Source: Anaerolineae bacterium (GTDB taxonomy: Bacteria > Chloroflexota > Anaerolineae > B4-G1 > SLSP01). Taken from it: a DNA stretch of 39,109 nt. Below, in pieces: positions 1 to 8,322 of the stretch. Under the pieces are notes generated by a model. It did not search any database and was not told the DNA's origin. It saw only the letters and a list, made by a program, of their open reading frames with translations. The stretch lies in the NCBI GenBank assembly GCA_016931315.1, contig JAFGFB010000195.1:1-39109 (forward strand). The letters are read 5' to 3'. Position 1 is the stretch's first letter; each line of letters opens with the position of its first letter. The position numbers and the translations under genes are program-made.

Positions 1-846
1 ACAGCAACGCCACTGCCGGGAACCGGCTTGGGGTTGACCATCAGCCAGCAACTCGCTCTGCTCCTTGGCAGCGAAATTGGCGTGAAAAGTGAGTTAGGCG
101 CGGGATGCCTGTTTGCCTTTGATGTACGCTATACACTGGCTGCAGCAGAAACACCACCCAAAGCACAGATAGCTGCGCCAGCGCGGGAGATTTTAGCGAT
201 AAAAACCAACCAGCCTAGCTATCGTATCCTGATTGCAGATGACGAGGATTTGTCACGCACGCTGCTGCTAAAAATGCTGGCGCCTTTAGGAATGGAGGTC
301 CGCGAAGCCGCGAACGGCGCTGAAGCACTGCAGCTCTGGAAAGACTGGCAACCACATCTCATCTTCCTGGATGTGAAAATGCCCTTGATAAATGGACACG
401 AGCTGTTGAAACACATTCGGTTAATTGCCGGGGACCAAAAGACGTTTATCATCGCCCTTACTGCGGTAGCCTTTGAAGAGGATCGCATTACGCTCCTAGA
501 CGAAGGGTGTAATGATTTCATCCGCAAGCCATTTCTAAGGACTGAGATTTACGAGAAACTGGCGCAACACCTAGAGTTACAACTCATTTATGCTGAGCCA
601 GCGGCTTTAACACCTGTCTATAGCGCCGCTACCACAGAGGATGAAACAGAAACCTGGATTGAGACACTGCTGACACTGCCGGAAGAGTGGCGCGAGGCCC
701 TGCGTGCTGCTACTATCAATGCCGATGTTCATCTGATTCTGGAATGCATCGAACAAATCAATGTCACTCAACCCAGGTTGGCGCAATACCTGCGGAAGTT
801 CGCACATGATTATGATCACGATGCCATTCTCAACCTGCTACAGTAA
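1..846 (+). CDS. Hybrid sensor histidine kinase, C-terminal part (HATPase end + receiver)
   Basis: The reading frame is open from the first base, so the gene begins upstream of the window. The visible part starts in the ATP-binding domain: the G2 box GTGLGL is encoded at bases 19-36. It continues into a receiver domain (IADDED acidic pair, phospho-acceptor Asp in FLDVKMP, Thr in ALTAV, Lys in RKPF). The last 70 residues form a helical tail with no obvious phosphotransfer histidine. A membrane-linked or cytosolic hybrid kinase would autophosphorylate and pass phosphate to its own receiver. The gap to the next kinase gene is only 9 bp, so the two are probably co-transcribed and may form one phosphorelay. 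The input domain lies outside the window, so the signal cannot be guessed. Confidence 0.9.
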   Translation, partial: TATPLPGTGLGLTISQQLALLLGSEIGVKSELGAGCLFAFDVRYTLAAAETPPKAQIAAPAREILAIKTNQPSYRILIADDEDLSRTLLLKMLAPLGMEVREAANGAEALQLWKDWQPHLIFLDVKMPLINGHELLKHIRLIAGDQKTFIIALTAVAFEEDRITLLDEGCNDFIRKPFLRTEIYEKLAQHLELQLIYAEPAALTPVYSAATTEDETETWIETLLTLPEEWREALRAATINADVHLILECIEQINVTQPRLAQYLRKFAHDYDHDAILNLLQ

Positions 847-855
847 AGGAGCCCT

Positions 856-2043
856 ATGCGAGAACAGGCAAATATCCTTATCGTAGATGATACCCCCGAG
901 AACTTACGGTTGCTCTCCAATATGTTAGCGGCAGCCGGCTACAAAGTTCGCGCCGTGACGAGTGGCGCGCGCGCACTTACCGCCATTGCCGCCTCCCCAC
1001 CCGACCTGGTGCTACTTGATATCATGATGCCAGAGATGAACGGCTACCAGGTATGCCAACGACTCAAAGACAATGAACAAAGCCGTGATATTCCCATCAT
1101 CTTCCTGAGCGCCCTCGATGAGACCGAGGACAAGCTGCACGCCTTTAGCGTGGGCGGGGTAGACTACGTCACCAAGCCCTTTCAATTACCGGAAATCATC
1201 GCCCGCGTGGAAGCGCATATAGGGTTGCGCCGGCTCCAGAAACAGATTGAATCAGCCAATATTGAATTAGTGGAGCGGCTTGAAGCGGTAAACAGACTCA
1301 ATACAGAGCTCCAGGCACGCAATGAGGAACTGGATGCCTTCGCCCATACTGTAGCCCACGACCTGCGCAACCCGCTGAACATCATCCTGGGCTATGGGGA
1401 GCTGCTGGCTAATCGCGCGTCGCTCGACGAAGTTGGCACACAAGCCGTAGAGGGAATGCAAAGGTCGGCCAATAAGATGGCGGGTATCATCAACGCTCTG
1501 CTACTCCTGGCAGGAGTTCGCAAACAACCGATGCCCAAACTCAATCCCGTGAACATGGACAGCGTGATAACCGATGTATTGATGCGATTGGCGCCCACCA
1601 TCGAAAGATCACACGCGGAAATCGTGCATCCTGAGAGTTGGCCCGCCGTGTGGAGCTATGCCCCCTGGCTTGAAGAAGTATGGGTCAATTTCATAGATAA
1701 CGCGCTCAAATATGGGGGGCAACCGCCACGGGTAGAACTTGGAGCAACCACACTCCCCGAAGGTCGAGTACGCTTTTGGGTAAAAGATAATGGCCCAGGA
1801 ATTCCTCTTGAACAACAGAGCCATCTGTTTGTGCCATTTCAACGTCTGGGTACCAGCCGCGTTGAGGGACACGGACTCGGCCTCTCCATCGTACACCGCA
1901 TCATGGAGCGCCTGGGCGGAGAAACAGCAGTGGAAAGCCAGATGGACCAGGGCAGCACTTTCTCATTTATCTTGCCTGGCCATGAAGAAGGCACCTCCCC
2001 CTCACAACCCGCCTATTGGGGGATAGAAAAAGCCCGAAAATGA
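856..2043 (+). CDS. Response regulator-histidine kinase (REC-HisKA-HATPase)
   Basis: This 395-residue soluble protein has an N-terminal receiver (residues 5-120: Asp11/Asp12, acceptor Asp55 in LLDIMMPE, Lys107 in TKPF). A coiled-coil linker (about 125-160) follows, then a HisKA dimerisation domain with His168 in AHDLRNPL, and an HATPase domain (N box FIDNALKYG, G1 box VKDNGPGIP, G2 box GHGLGLSIV). This order means the kinase activity is probably set by phosphorylation of its own receiver, likely by the hybrid kinase just upstream. There are no membrane segments. An AGGAG Shine-Dalgarno precedes the ATG. It ends 37 bp before the next plus-strand gene. Confidence 0.92.
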   Translation: MREQANILIVDDTPENLRLLSNMLAAAGYKVRAVTSGARALTAIAASPPDLVLLDIMMPEMNGYQVCQRLKDNEQSRDIPIIFLSALDETEDKLHAFSVGGVDYVTKPFQLPEIIARVEAHIGLRRLQKQIESANIELVERLEAVNRLNTELQARNEELDAFAHTVAHDLRNPLNIILGYGELLANRASLDEVGTQAVEGMQRSANKMAGIINALLLLAGVRKQPMPKLNPVNMDSVITDVLMRLAPTIERSHAEIVHPESWPAVWSYAPWLEEVWVNFIDNALKYGGQPPRVELGATTLPEGRVRFWVKDNGPGIPLEQQSHLFVPFQRLGTSRVEGHGLGLSIVHRIMERLGGETAVESQMDQGSTFSFILPGHEEGTSPSQPAYWGIEKARK

Positions 2044-2080
2044 ATCTCCGCGAAGAACAGAAATTACCATTAAGAGGGGT

Positions 2081-2956
2081 ATGATGACAGCGGAAAACAT
2101 CCTAAGCCTCATTCCTGGCTACATTTTTGCATCAGGATCGGCAGCGTTGGCGCAGTTTATGATTCTCTTGGGTCCACTGCTGATCCTGGTATTTTTGCTC
2201 AATGCGTTGGCAAGCTCGATTGGCAGAACCTGCATTAGGCTGCTCAAGCCAACACTGTTTATGATGTTGTTGGGATGGCTGGGGACAACAGTGCATGAGT
2301 TGGGGCACGTGGTATTTGCACTGCTCTTCTTCCGCAAAATCATGGAAGTGAAATGGTTCAGCCTGGATCCGTGGGATCCTGTTCCAGGTTATGTACTGTA
2401 TGAACGCAAGGGTAACCTCTTGCAAAAATTCGGCGATTTCTTCATCGGGTTGGGTCCTTTGTTAGTTGGAGCAATCGTCATCTATGTGGCAGCCTGGGGA
2501 TTGTTGGGTAGCGGCACTTTTGCCGGAATGGATCAAACGCCGCTTACAGGCGATACCTTCACATTGCGCACCGTAGGGCTGCTGATTCAAAGAATTTTCA
2601 ATAGTGCAGGCGCAGCCTTGCGCGGGGTCTTTACCGGCGCAAATCACACCCCAGCAGCAGTATTTGCCTTTCTTTACATCACCTTGAGCATCAGCAGCGC
2701 GATGACGTTGAGCCCAGCAGACATTTTCATCGTAAGGAATGGCTTCATCGTACTGCTAATCGGGATTTTCCTGTTCAATCTAACAACATTCTGGGCAGGA
2801 AATTACATTGATCTGTTTATTGGGTGGGTAGCGCCCTATTATGATTTGTTCTACAGCGTACTGATTTTCGGATTGATCATCACTTTTGTACTTTGGTTAT
2901 TGTTGCTGCCCATCTCTGTCCTGGTGTCAGATAATCGCGCATTCCGCAGAGGATAA
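2081..2956 (+). CDS. HELGH-motif integral membrane protein (M50-like putative metalloprotease)
   Basis: The 291-residue protein is mostly hydrophobic, with about six predicted membrane segments. Segment two or three carries HELGH (residues 72-76), an HExxH zinc motif placed within a membrane helix as in M50 site-2-type or M50B-like proteases. A clear second-site NPDG/LDG motif is not obvious by eye, so catalytic competence is uncertain. It may be a membrane chaperone-like relative instead. An AAGAGGGG Shine-Dalgarno sits just before ATG 2081. It lies downstream of two sensor kinases on the same strand and converges with the SulP gene, with only 17 bp between the two stop codons and no clear terminator hairpin. 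Confidence 0.7.
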   Translation: MMTAENILSLIPGYIFASGSAALAQFMILLGPLLILVFLLNALASSIGRTCIRLLKPTLFMMLLGWLGTTVHELGHVVFALLFFRKIMEVKWFSLDPWDPVPGYVLYERKGNLLQKFGDFFIGLGPLLVGAIVIYVAAWGLLGSGTFAGMDQTPLTGDTFTLRTVGLLIQRIFNSAGAALRGVFTGANHTPAAVFAFLYITLSISSAMTLSPADIFIVRNGFIVLLIGIFLFNLTTFWAGNYIDLFIGWVAPYYDLFYSVLIFGLIITFVLWLLLLPISVLVSDNRAFRRG

Positions 2957-2973
2957 ACACGCAACACAGACTC

Positions 2974-5280
2974 TCAATCCAAGAGCGCCTGGAGGATACG
3001 GGTAGTGTCCATTACCTGCTCGCTCAAACGCTGAGCAATAAACTTATGAAAGATGGCGGCTAACGCTGAGTCATCTCGTTCCATGCGCAAGAGGGCATTA
3101 CGCGCCAGGTAATAGACCGTGCCAGGCTCCTCAACTACCACAGAGGCAGTCGCATCATTGCCCAGGTATAACCCGAGCTCACCCACAATCGCGCCAGCCT
3201 GCACCTTGCGCACTCGGCGCAGCCGTCCCTCACAATCCGGAATTTCCACAGATAGCGCACCTGTTTCAAGAAAGTACATGCCCTGCGCTGGTTCTCCCGC
3301 CTGGATCAGGATCACACCCGCTGCCAGGTCTTGACGCTCCAGATATGCTGAAAGGTCACCCACCAGTTGGCATGGTAGTTCTGGTTGATAGTACTCTCCC
3401 TCCGCCATATAATCAAACAGCGCCATAAAACGTTCGGAACGCGGCAGAAAATCCTCCAGTTGCTGTTTTGCCGTCCGCACTCGCGCTGCCAGTCCCACAT
3501 CGTGAAAAATAGCAATCAGGCAATCTTCGCACCATTCCAAGCCATGATCAAGGTCCGGGAAAATACGCCAATGATCCCCAGACTCCCCCTTGAAAACATC
3601 GCGTTGAAGTTGACGACGGCAGCGTGGATTGAGGTGTGTGACAACCAGCGTCAGATCGTGAGTCTGCACCAGCTGCACCAGGCGGGTAAAGACCAACACC
3701 GCTGATGCATCCAGACCCGTTACCTGACGGAAATCTAGCACGACGAAATGCGGTTGAGCGCGCGCCGTATTGCCGAGACGGGCACGCACCGTTTCCAACA
3801 AAGTATTGGCTGTACCGAAGAAAATGAAACCCTGCAACTCAAGGATATAGAGCCAATCACATTTCTGGCGTAGCAACTGGCGGTAAAGGTGAGGGCGTTC
3901 CACAAAACTCTGGTATTCAGCGCCAGAAAGCACATGCCGGACAACGCCGACCCGGCTGTAATCCACTACAAAGAGCACCACTGCCAGAGCCAGACCAAGC
4001 CCAACACCTTCCAAGACCCCAACCACGTTCATCGCCACCAGAATGACAAGAATCATCACATAATCAAAGACAGACAGGCGAAAACGCACCTCATAAACCC
4101 AGGTGATGAGAAAATCCAGGCCCAAGAAGAGTAGCAAACCACCCAGAAGAGGTGTAGGGAAGAAAGAAAGCAGACTTCCCCCCAGCGCCAGAACCAATCC
4201 ACACACCAGAGCGAGGAACACACCGACCAGGCGCGTTGCGCCACCCATACGATACGCCAGCGTCGAATCGGCGAGGATATGAGCACCGCCCATACCGCCC
4301 CCCGCCCCAGAGAGGAGATTTGCCAAACCGGTGATACGCAACTCGTGATTGAGATCGCCATCGTTGCGTGTGGCAATCTCAATGCCGGTGGCATTGAGCA
4401 GCAAATTGACACCGCTGATAACGCCAATGACCGCCAGATTGCCGACCTCTCGCCCCAGCGCAGACCAGTCCACACGCCCCAACACCGTCCAGGGCAGTGG
4501 ATACCCAAGGGCACCACGAGTTGCTGTGGGCGCGCTTAAAAGCCAACCCGCAGCCGTTGCCTCAGCAATGGAAACACCCAGCAAAGCCAACGCCGCAAAG
4601 AACACAAGCGCCGCTGCGGCAAGCGCTCCCGGCACAGTGAGCGGGTGCTCACTGCGACGAACCGCAATAAGCAGAACGATGGCGAGAACCAGACCAGGTA
4701 ACCAACGCCCAAACAAGCCGGGATCAACAAGCGGCCCAAGCTGCAAGATTGAAACCGGAGCCCCTACCATCAATGCAAGCGCACCAAAAACCAGCAGCAA
4801 GCCCGATCCCCCCAGAAAGCCACCGATTACGGGATAGGGTATGTAACGGATCAGATTACCGAGGTTGAAAACACCCAACAGCAAGAACAACGCCCCAGTG
4901 GCAATGGTACTGAGCGCAATGGTGACTGAGACCGTGATAAAGACATCTTCCAGTGACGCATCAGGCAGCATGGTCTGGCTGATATTCGCCGCGACAAGCG
5001 CCAACACCACCACAGTGCTATCCTGTACACCTGCAACCAGGCCAGGCAAGGAGCTGGTCAAGCCCGCAACCAGGCCGACTACGAGGGAGCCCAGAAGCAT
5101 GATCCCGACACCGGAGAAAACAAATGGCGTTAATGGCCCAGTGAAAATGAGAGCGGCAAATGCCATGGAGACCGTCACCGCAATGACACCAGCCATCAAA
5201 CCGGATGCCAGAGAAGGGAGTAGGCGATGCAGAGCAAGAGTCGCCTTTGATCGAGAGAGGAAACCAGGTGGACGAAGCAT
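2974..5280 (-). CDS. SulP-family anion transporter with STAS and CNB-like domains
   Basis: This 768-residue protein combines a SulP/SLC26 membrane domain (about residues 15-440, roughly 10-12 helices), a STAS domain (about 470-560, with the VTGLDASA signature whose Ser is the usual phosphorylated position) and a cyclic-nucleotide-binding-fold domain (about 645-750). SulP proteins move sulfate, bicarbonate or other anions across the cytoplasmic membrane; the substrate cannot be read from sequence. In the CNB-like domain the usual PRxA arginine that holds the cyclic phosphate is replaced (DATASV after VGELGLYLG), so cAMP/cGMP binding is doubtful. The gene starts 9 bp after etfB and is the last gene of the kor-hdr-etf run. 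Confidence 0.9.
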   Translation of the reverse strand: MLRPPGFLSRSKATLALHRLLPSLASGLMAGVIAVTVSMAFAALIFTGPLTPFVFSGVGIMLLGSLVVGLVAGLTSSLPGLVAGVQDSTVVVLALVAANISQTMLPDASLEDVFITVSVTIALSTIATGALFLLLGVFNLGNLIRYIPYPVIGGFLGGSGLLLVFGALALMVGAPVSILQLGPLVDPGLFGRWLPGLVLAIVLLIAVRRSEHPLTVPGALAAAALVFFAALALLGVSIAEATAAGWLLSAPTATRGALGYPLPWTVLGRVDWSALGREVGNLAVIGVISGVNLLLNATGIEIATRNDGDLNHELRITGLANLLSGAGGGMGGAHILADSTLAYRMGGATRLVGVFLALVCGLVLALGGSLLSFFPTPLLGGLLLFLGLDFLITWVYEVRFRLSVFDYVMILVILVAMNVVGVLEGVGLGLALAVVLFVVDYSRVGVVRHVLSGAEYQSFVERPHLYRQLLRQKCDWLYILELQGFIFFGTANTLLETVRARLGNTARAQPHFVVLDFRQVTGLDASAVLVFTRLVQLVQTHDLTLVVTHLNPRCRRQLQRDVFKGESGDHWRIFPDLDHGLEWCEDCLIAIFHDVGLAARVRTAKQQLEDFLPRSERFMALFDYMAEGEYYQPELPCQLVGDLSAYLERQDLAAGVILIQAGEPAQGMYFLETGALSVEIPDCEGRLRRVRKVQAGAIVGELGLYLGNDATASVVVEEPGTVYYLARNALLRMERDDSALAAIFHKFIAQRLSEQVMDTTRILQALLD

Positions 5281-5289
5281 CTCTCGGGA

Positions 5290-6078
5290 TCAACCCTGGC
5301 GCAGGAGGTCTGTCAGGCGGCGCACAACCTCTACAGGGGTTCCCTCCACGAAAATGTGCTTGCGCTCACGCGATGGAGCCTGGTCCAATCCTCCCACAAC
5401 AGTGGGAGAACCAGGAATGCCGATAAGCTCAGGATCAGCGTCAAGCACGGCAGCATCCCAAACCGCCACCTGCTCGGGCGCGAAAGCCCACGGCTTAATG
5501 TGATAATCCATGAACCGTGGTTCGTTTGCCGCTGTCTCCACTGAAAGCACAGCGGGCAAGGGTACCTCTAACACTTCATGTCCACCCTGAATTTCGCGCC
5601 TTCCACGCACGGTGCGCCGCTCCAAGTCGAGCGCCACGTTGTGGAGCATGGTCAGCTGTGCCCAACCTAACCACTCAGCGATACCCGCCGGAACTTGTCC
5701 GGTAGCGCCATCGGAGGACTCTACACCGCAGAGTACCACATCCGCCCCACCAAGCTTCTCGATGGCACGCGCCAGCGTATACGTCGTTGCGAGCGTATCC
5801 GCACCGCCAAATGCCCGATCGCTGAGCAAGGTTATGTGATCCGCACCCATTGCCAACGCCACGCGCAGAAACGGCCCAAAGAACGGCGGTCCCATCGAAA
5901 GCAATTCGACATGCGCTTCGTACTGCTCCTTGAGCTGTAGCGCAAATTCCACCGCATTCATGTCCGGCGGGTTGATCTCTGAGCGCGCGGAACCACGATC
6001 CAGTCGCCAGGTCTTGGGATCAACACGAACTTCTTCGGGTTTAGGAACAATTTTTACGCAGACGATGATTCGTAACAT
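5290..6078 (-). CDS. etfB: Electron transfer flavoprotein beta subunit
   Basis: The protein (262 residues from the chosen start) has the EtfB fold signature: an N-terminal IIVCVKIVP strand, the INPPDMNAVE region, LAMGADH, and a DGATGQVPAGIAEWL segment typical of the nucleotide-binding loop. EtfB pairs with EtfA to carry FAD (plus AMP or a second FAD) and shuttles electrons between dehydrogenases and an Fe-S or quinone acceptor. I chose ATG at 6078, which has GAGGTGG just upstream, over an in-frame GTG at 6096 that would overlap etfA. It sits 7 bp after etfA. Whether this pair is of the electron-bifurcating type cannot be settled by eye. Confidence 0.93.
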   Translation of the reverse strand: MLRIIVCVKIVPKPEEVRVDPKTWRLDRGSARSEINPPDMNAVEFALQLKEQYEAHVELLSMGPPFFGPFLRVALAMGADHITLLSDRAFGGADTLATTYTLARAIEKLGGADVVLCGVESSDGATGQVPAGIAEWLGWAQLTMLHNVALDLERRTVRGRREIQGGHEVLEVPLPAVLSVETAANEPRFMDYHIKPWAFAPEQVAVWDAAVLDADPELIGIPGSPTVVGGLDQAPSRERKHIFVEGTPVEVVRRLTDLLRQG

Positions 6079-6085
6079 GTCCACC

Positions 6086-7099
6086 TCAACATCCACTGTG
6101 GAGCTTCAACTGCTCAAGCACTGCTGGCAACACCTCGCGCACATCACCAATAACACAATAATCCGCATGTTTGAAGATTTCAGCCTCAGGGTCATTATTG
6201 ATAGCGATGACGGTCTCTGCATCCCGAATACCGACGACGAAGTGGAAAGCGCCACTGACCCCGCAGACAAGCGCAAGTTTTGGACGGCATACCACACCAG
6301 TCTGCCCGATCTGTCGTGCACGCTCAATGTAGCCTTCATCCACGGGCGGACGAGTCGCGCCCACTTCGCCTCCAAGCCGGGCCGCGAGTTCTCGCAGCGT
6401 GTCGAAATCGCCCTCAACGCCGCGCCCGCCAATAACCAACACGGGCGCCTGGCTCAAGTCAAGCCCCGCCCCCACAACACGCTCGATGACATGAGTATGC
6501 AACATCTCTGGTGTGAGTGTAACCGGTATAGGAACCACATTCCCATGTCGTGAAGGGTCAGGCGCACGCAGCGGGAACACACCGGGGCGGAAGGTCGCCA
6601 TCTGCGGACGGTGATGTTGCATTTGCAGCAGCGCCAGCACACCACCGCCAAAACCAGAAACCTCGCTCACCATCACACCTGTCTCTGGATCAAGGCGCAA
6701 GTCAGTACAGTCAGCGTTAAGCCCAGTACGCAGACGCACGGCAAGCCGCCCGGCGAGGTCACGTCCATCAGGTGTCGCGCCAAGCAGAAAAGCTGAGGGT
6801 TTGGCCGCTAGCAGCGCTTCGCAAGCGACATGCGCGTAACCTTCAACAGTGAAATCCGCCAACAGCGGATGCTCTGCCAACCGTACCTCATCCGCGCCAT
6901 GCGCAAAAGCTATTGGTACTGAAGCTCGTACATCTGCGCCCATGAGTAAAGCAGTTACGGGCCAACCCGCTCCATTCGCCAGTTCCCGTGCCTTAGCCAA
7001 CAGTTCCAGTGAAACCGTCTTCAACACACCATCACTCTGCTCCACAAAGACCCAGATCGTGTTGACCGCTTCTTCAACGCCATAAAGTGATTTGACCAA
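6086..7099 (-). CDS. etfA: Electron transfer flavoprotein alpha subunit
   Basis: The C-terminal half has the classic EtfA FAD domain: VIGGRGVEG, ELAARLGGEVGATRPPVD, the GQTG motif, GVSGAFHFVVGI and AINNDPEAEIFKHADY. The N-terminal half is the usual alpha/beta domain (VFVEQSDG start). No N-terminal ferredoxin extension is present, unlike some bifurcating EtfA proteins. The start is probably TTG at 7099, because GGAGGG lies 5 bp upstream at 7105-7110. An earlier TTG at 7111 would overlap this ribosome site. It lies 12 bp after the HdrD-like gene, consistent with direct electron exchange between that Fe-S protein and Etf. Confidence 0.92.
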   Translation of the reverse strand: MVKSLYGVEEAVNTIWVFVEQSDGVLKTVSLELLAKARELANGAGWPVTALLMGADVRASVPIAFAHGADEVRLAEHPLLADFTVEGYAHVACEALLAAKPSAFLLGATPDGRDLAGRLAVRLRTGLNADCTDLRLDPETGVMVSEVSGFGGGVLALLQMQHHRPQMATFRPGVFPLRAPDPSRHGNVVPIPVTLTPEMLHTHVIERVVGAGLDLSQAPVLVIGGRGVEGDFDTLRELAARLGGEVGATRPPVDEGYIERARQIGQTGVVCRPKLALVCGVSGAFHFVVGIRDAETVIAINNDPEAEIFKHADYCVIGDVREVLPAVLEQLKLHSGC

Positions 7100-7111
7100 G
7101 GTGCCCTCCAA

Positions 7112-8280
7112 CTAGATTGTAAGCGCTACAATCTCCGCGATGTCTTTCACAGTCAGCGCCATCTTGCGCGCCTTGACACTATCCTCCAGGCAAACCATGC
7201 AGTATGGGCAGGCAGTTGCCATAATCGCCACACCGGTTGCCGGCATGAGAACCTCCTGAGCCTCCTCAACCCGCACGTCGGAGAAACGCTCACCCACTTC
7301 TGTCTCCAGGTACATGCGCCCCCCACCGCCGCCACAGCAGAGCGTATCCGTGCCACTGTGAGCCATTTCCACCAACGTGACCCCAGGCAAAGCTGCCAGC
7401 ACGCGGCGTGGCGCATCAGTCTCTGCATTATGTCGTGCCAGATAACACGGGTCATGGAATGTCACCGTGACCTCCAACGGCTTGTTTGGCCTAAAACGTC
7501 CTGATTCCAACAGCTCTGCCAGATATTGAGTGTAGTGTTGCGGCGCGAAGCCCTCGCTCACAAACGGATAGTGATTTTTGAAAGCGTCATAGCTGTGCGG
7601 GGAAAGCGCAATCAGACGCTTCACCCCACGTTCGCGAAAAACCGTCGCCGTTTTACCCGCCAGTTCCTCAAAGAAGGGACGATGCCCCACATCGAGCGCA
7701 TCCGCGCCACTGGGAGGCTCCTCCGCCCCCAAGATGCCAAAAGCAACATCTGCGGCACGCAGCACTTTCACCAGCGCCGCGGCGGCCTTTTGCACACGAT
7801 TATCGTAAGAGGCTGCGCCACCCACATAGAGTAGAATCTCATGCTGGGCTGGGTCAAAGACCGGAATCGCCAGGTCTTTCGCCCATTGCGCCCGCTGCGA
7901 GGGAGGTTGGCTCCAGGTATTATCGTTCCAGTAAAGCGACCAAAGCAAAGAAGGCAACCCTTGAGGCACTTCACGACGCTCCCAGGCAATCTCCCGCAGC
8001 GCGCGGAAGATGCTGGTGATAGAAACGCCGCGCGGGCAATACGTCTCGCACTGCGCACACGTGGTGCAGAGCCAGAGCGCCTCCGTTGTTTCCAAGCCCA
8101 GCTGCACGCGACGGATAAACTCCCGCACCGAGACCGTCTCGTCCCGCACCAATCCCCAGGGGCAGATTGCAGTACATGTCCCACACTGGTAGCATAATGC
8201 CGCCTGGCCGCCAGTCAGTTCGAGCAGGCGCTCCCAGAGTGCATCATCGAGCATAAGAACAGGTTCTTGTGAGTCCATAG
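7112..8280 (-). CDS. HdrC-HdrB/HdrD-like (Fe-S) oxidoreductase subunit, Etf-linked
   Basis: This 388-residue soluble protein starts with two 4Fe-4S motifs (Cys29/32/35/39 and Cys71/74/77/81, the HdrC-like part). Two CCG-type domains follow (HdrB-like). The second is intact: DPCY with Cys278, CCGGGGGRM at 314-322, and ACPYC at 356-360. The first has lost all its cysteines: VGG where VGC is usual, EEPPSG where EExCCG is usual, and SPHSY where CPHCY is usual. Relatives pass electrons from Etf to quinones or heterodisulfides; this one has no membrane part. I chose ATG 8280, which has GGAGG just upstream, over an in-frame TTG at 8326 that overlaps hdrA. Confidence 0.88.
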
Positions 8281-8322
8281 AGCCTCCAAAACTATGCCTG
8301 AGCTGAGCGGGCCACTTTTCTA

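Noticed and set aside
4349-4837. 162-codon plus-strand frame inside the SulP gene
   Set aside because: Low-complexity Ser/Pro/Ala-rich composition, antisense to conserved membrane helices.
5930-6553. 207-codon frame antisense to etfA/etfB
   Set aside because: It spans the junction of two well-supported genes and has no recognisable motif.
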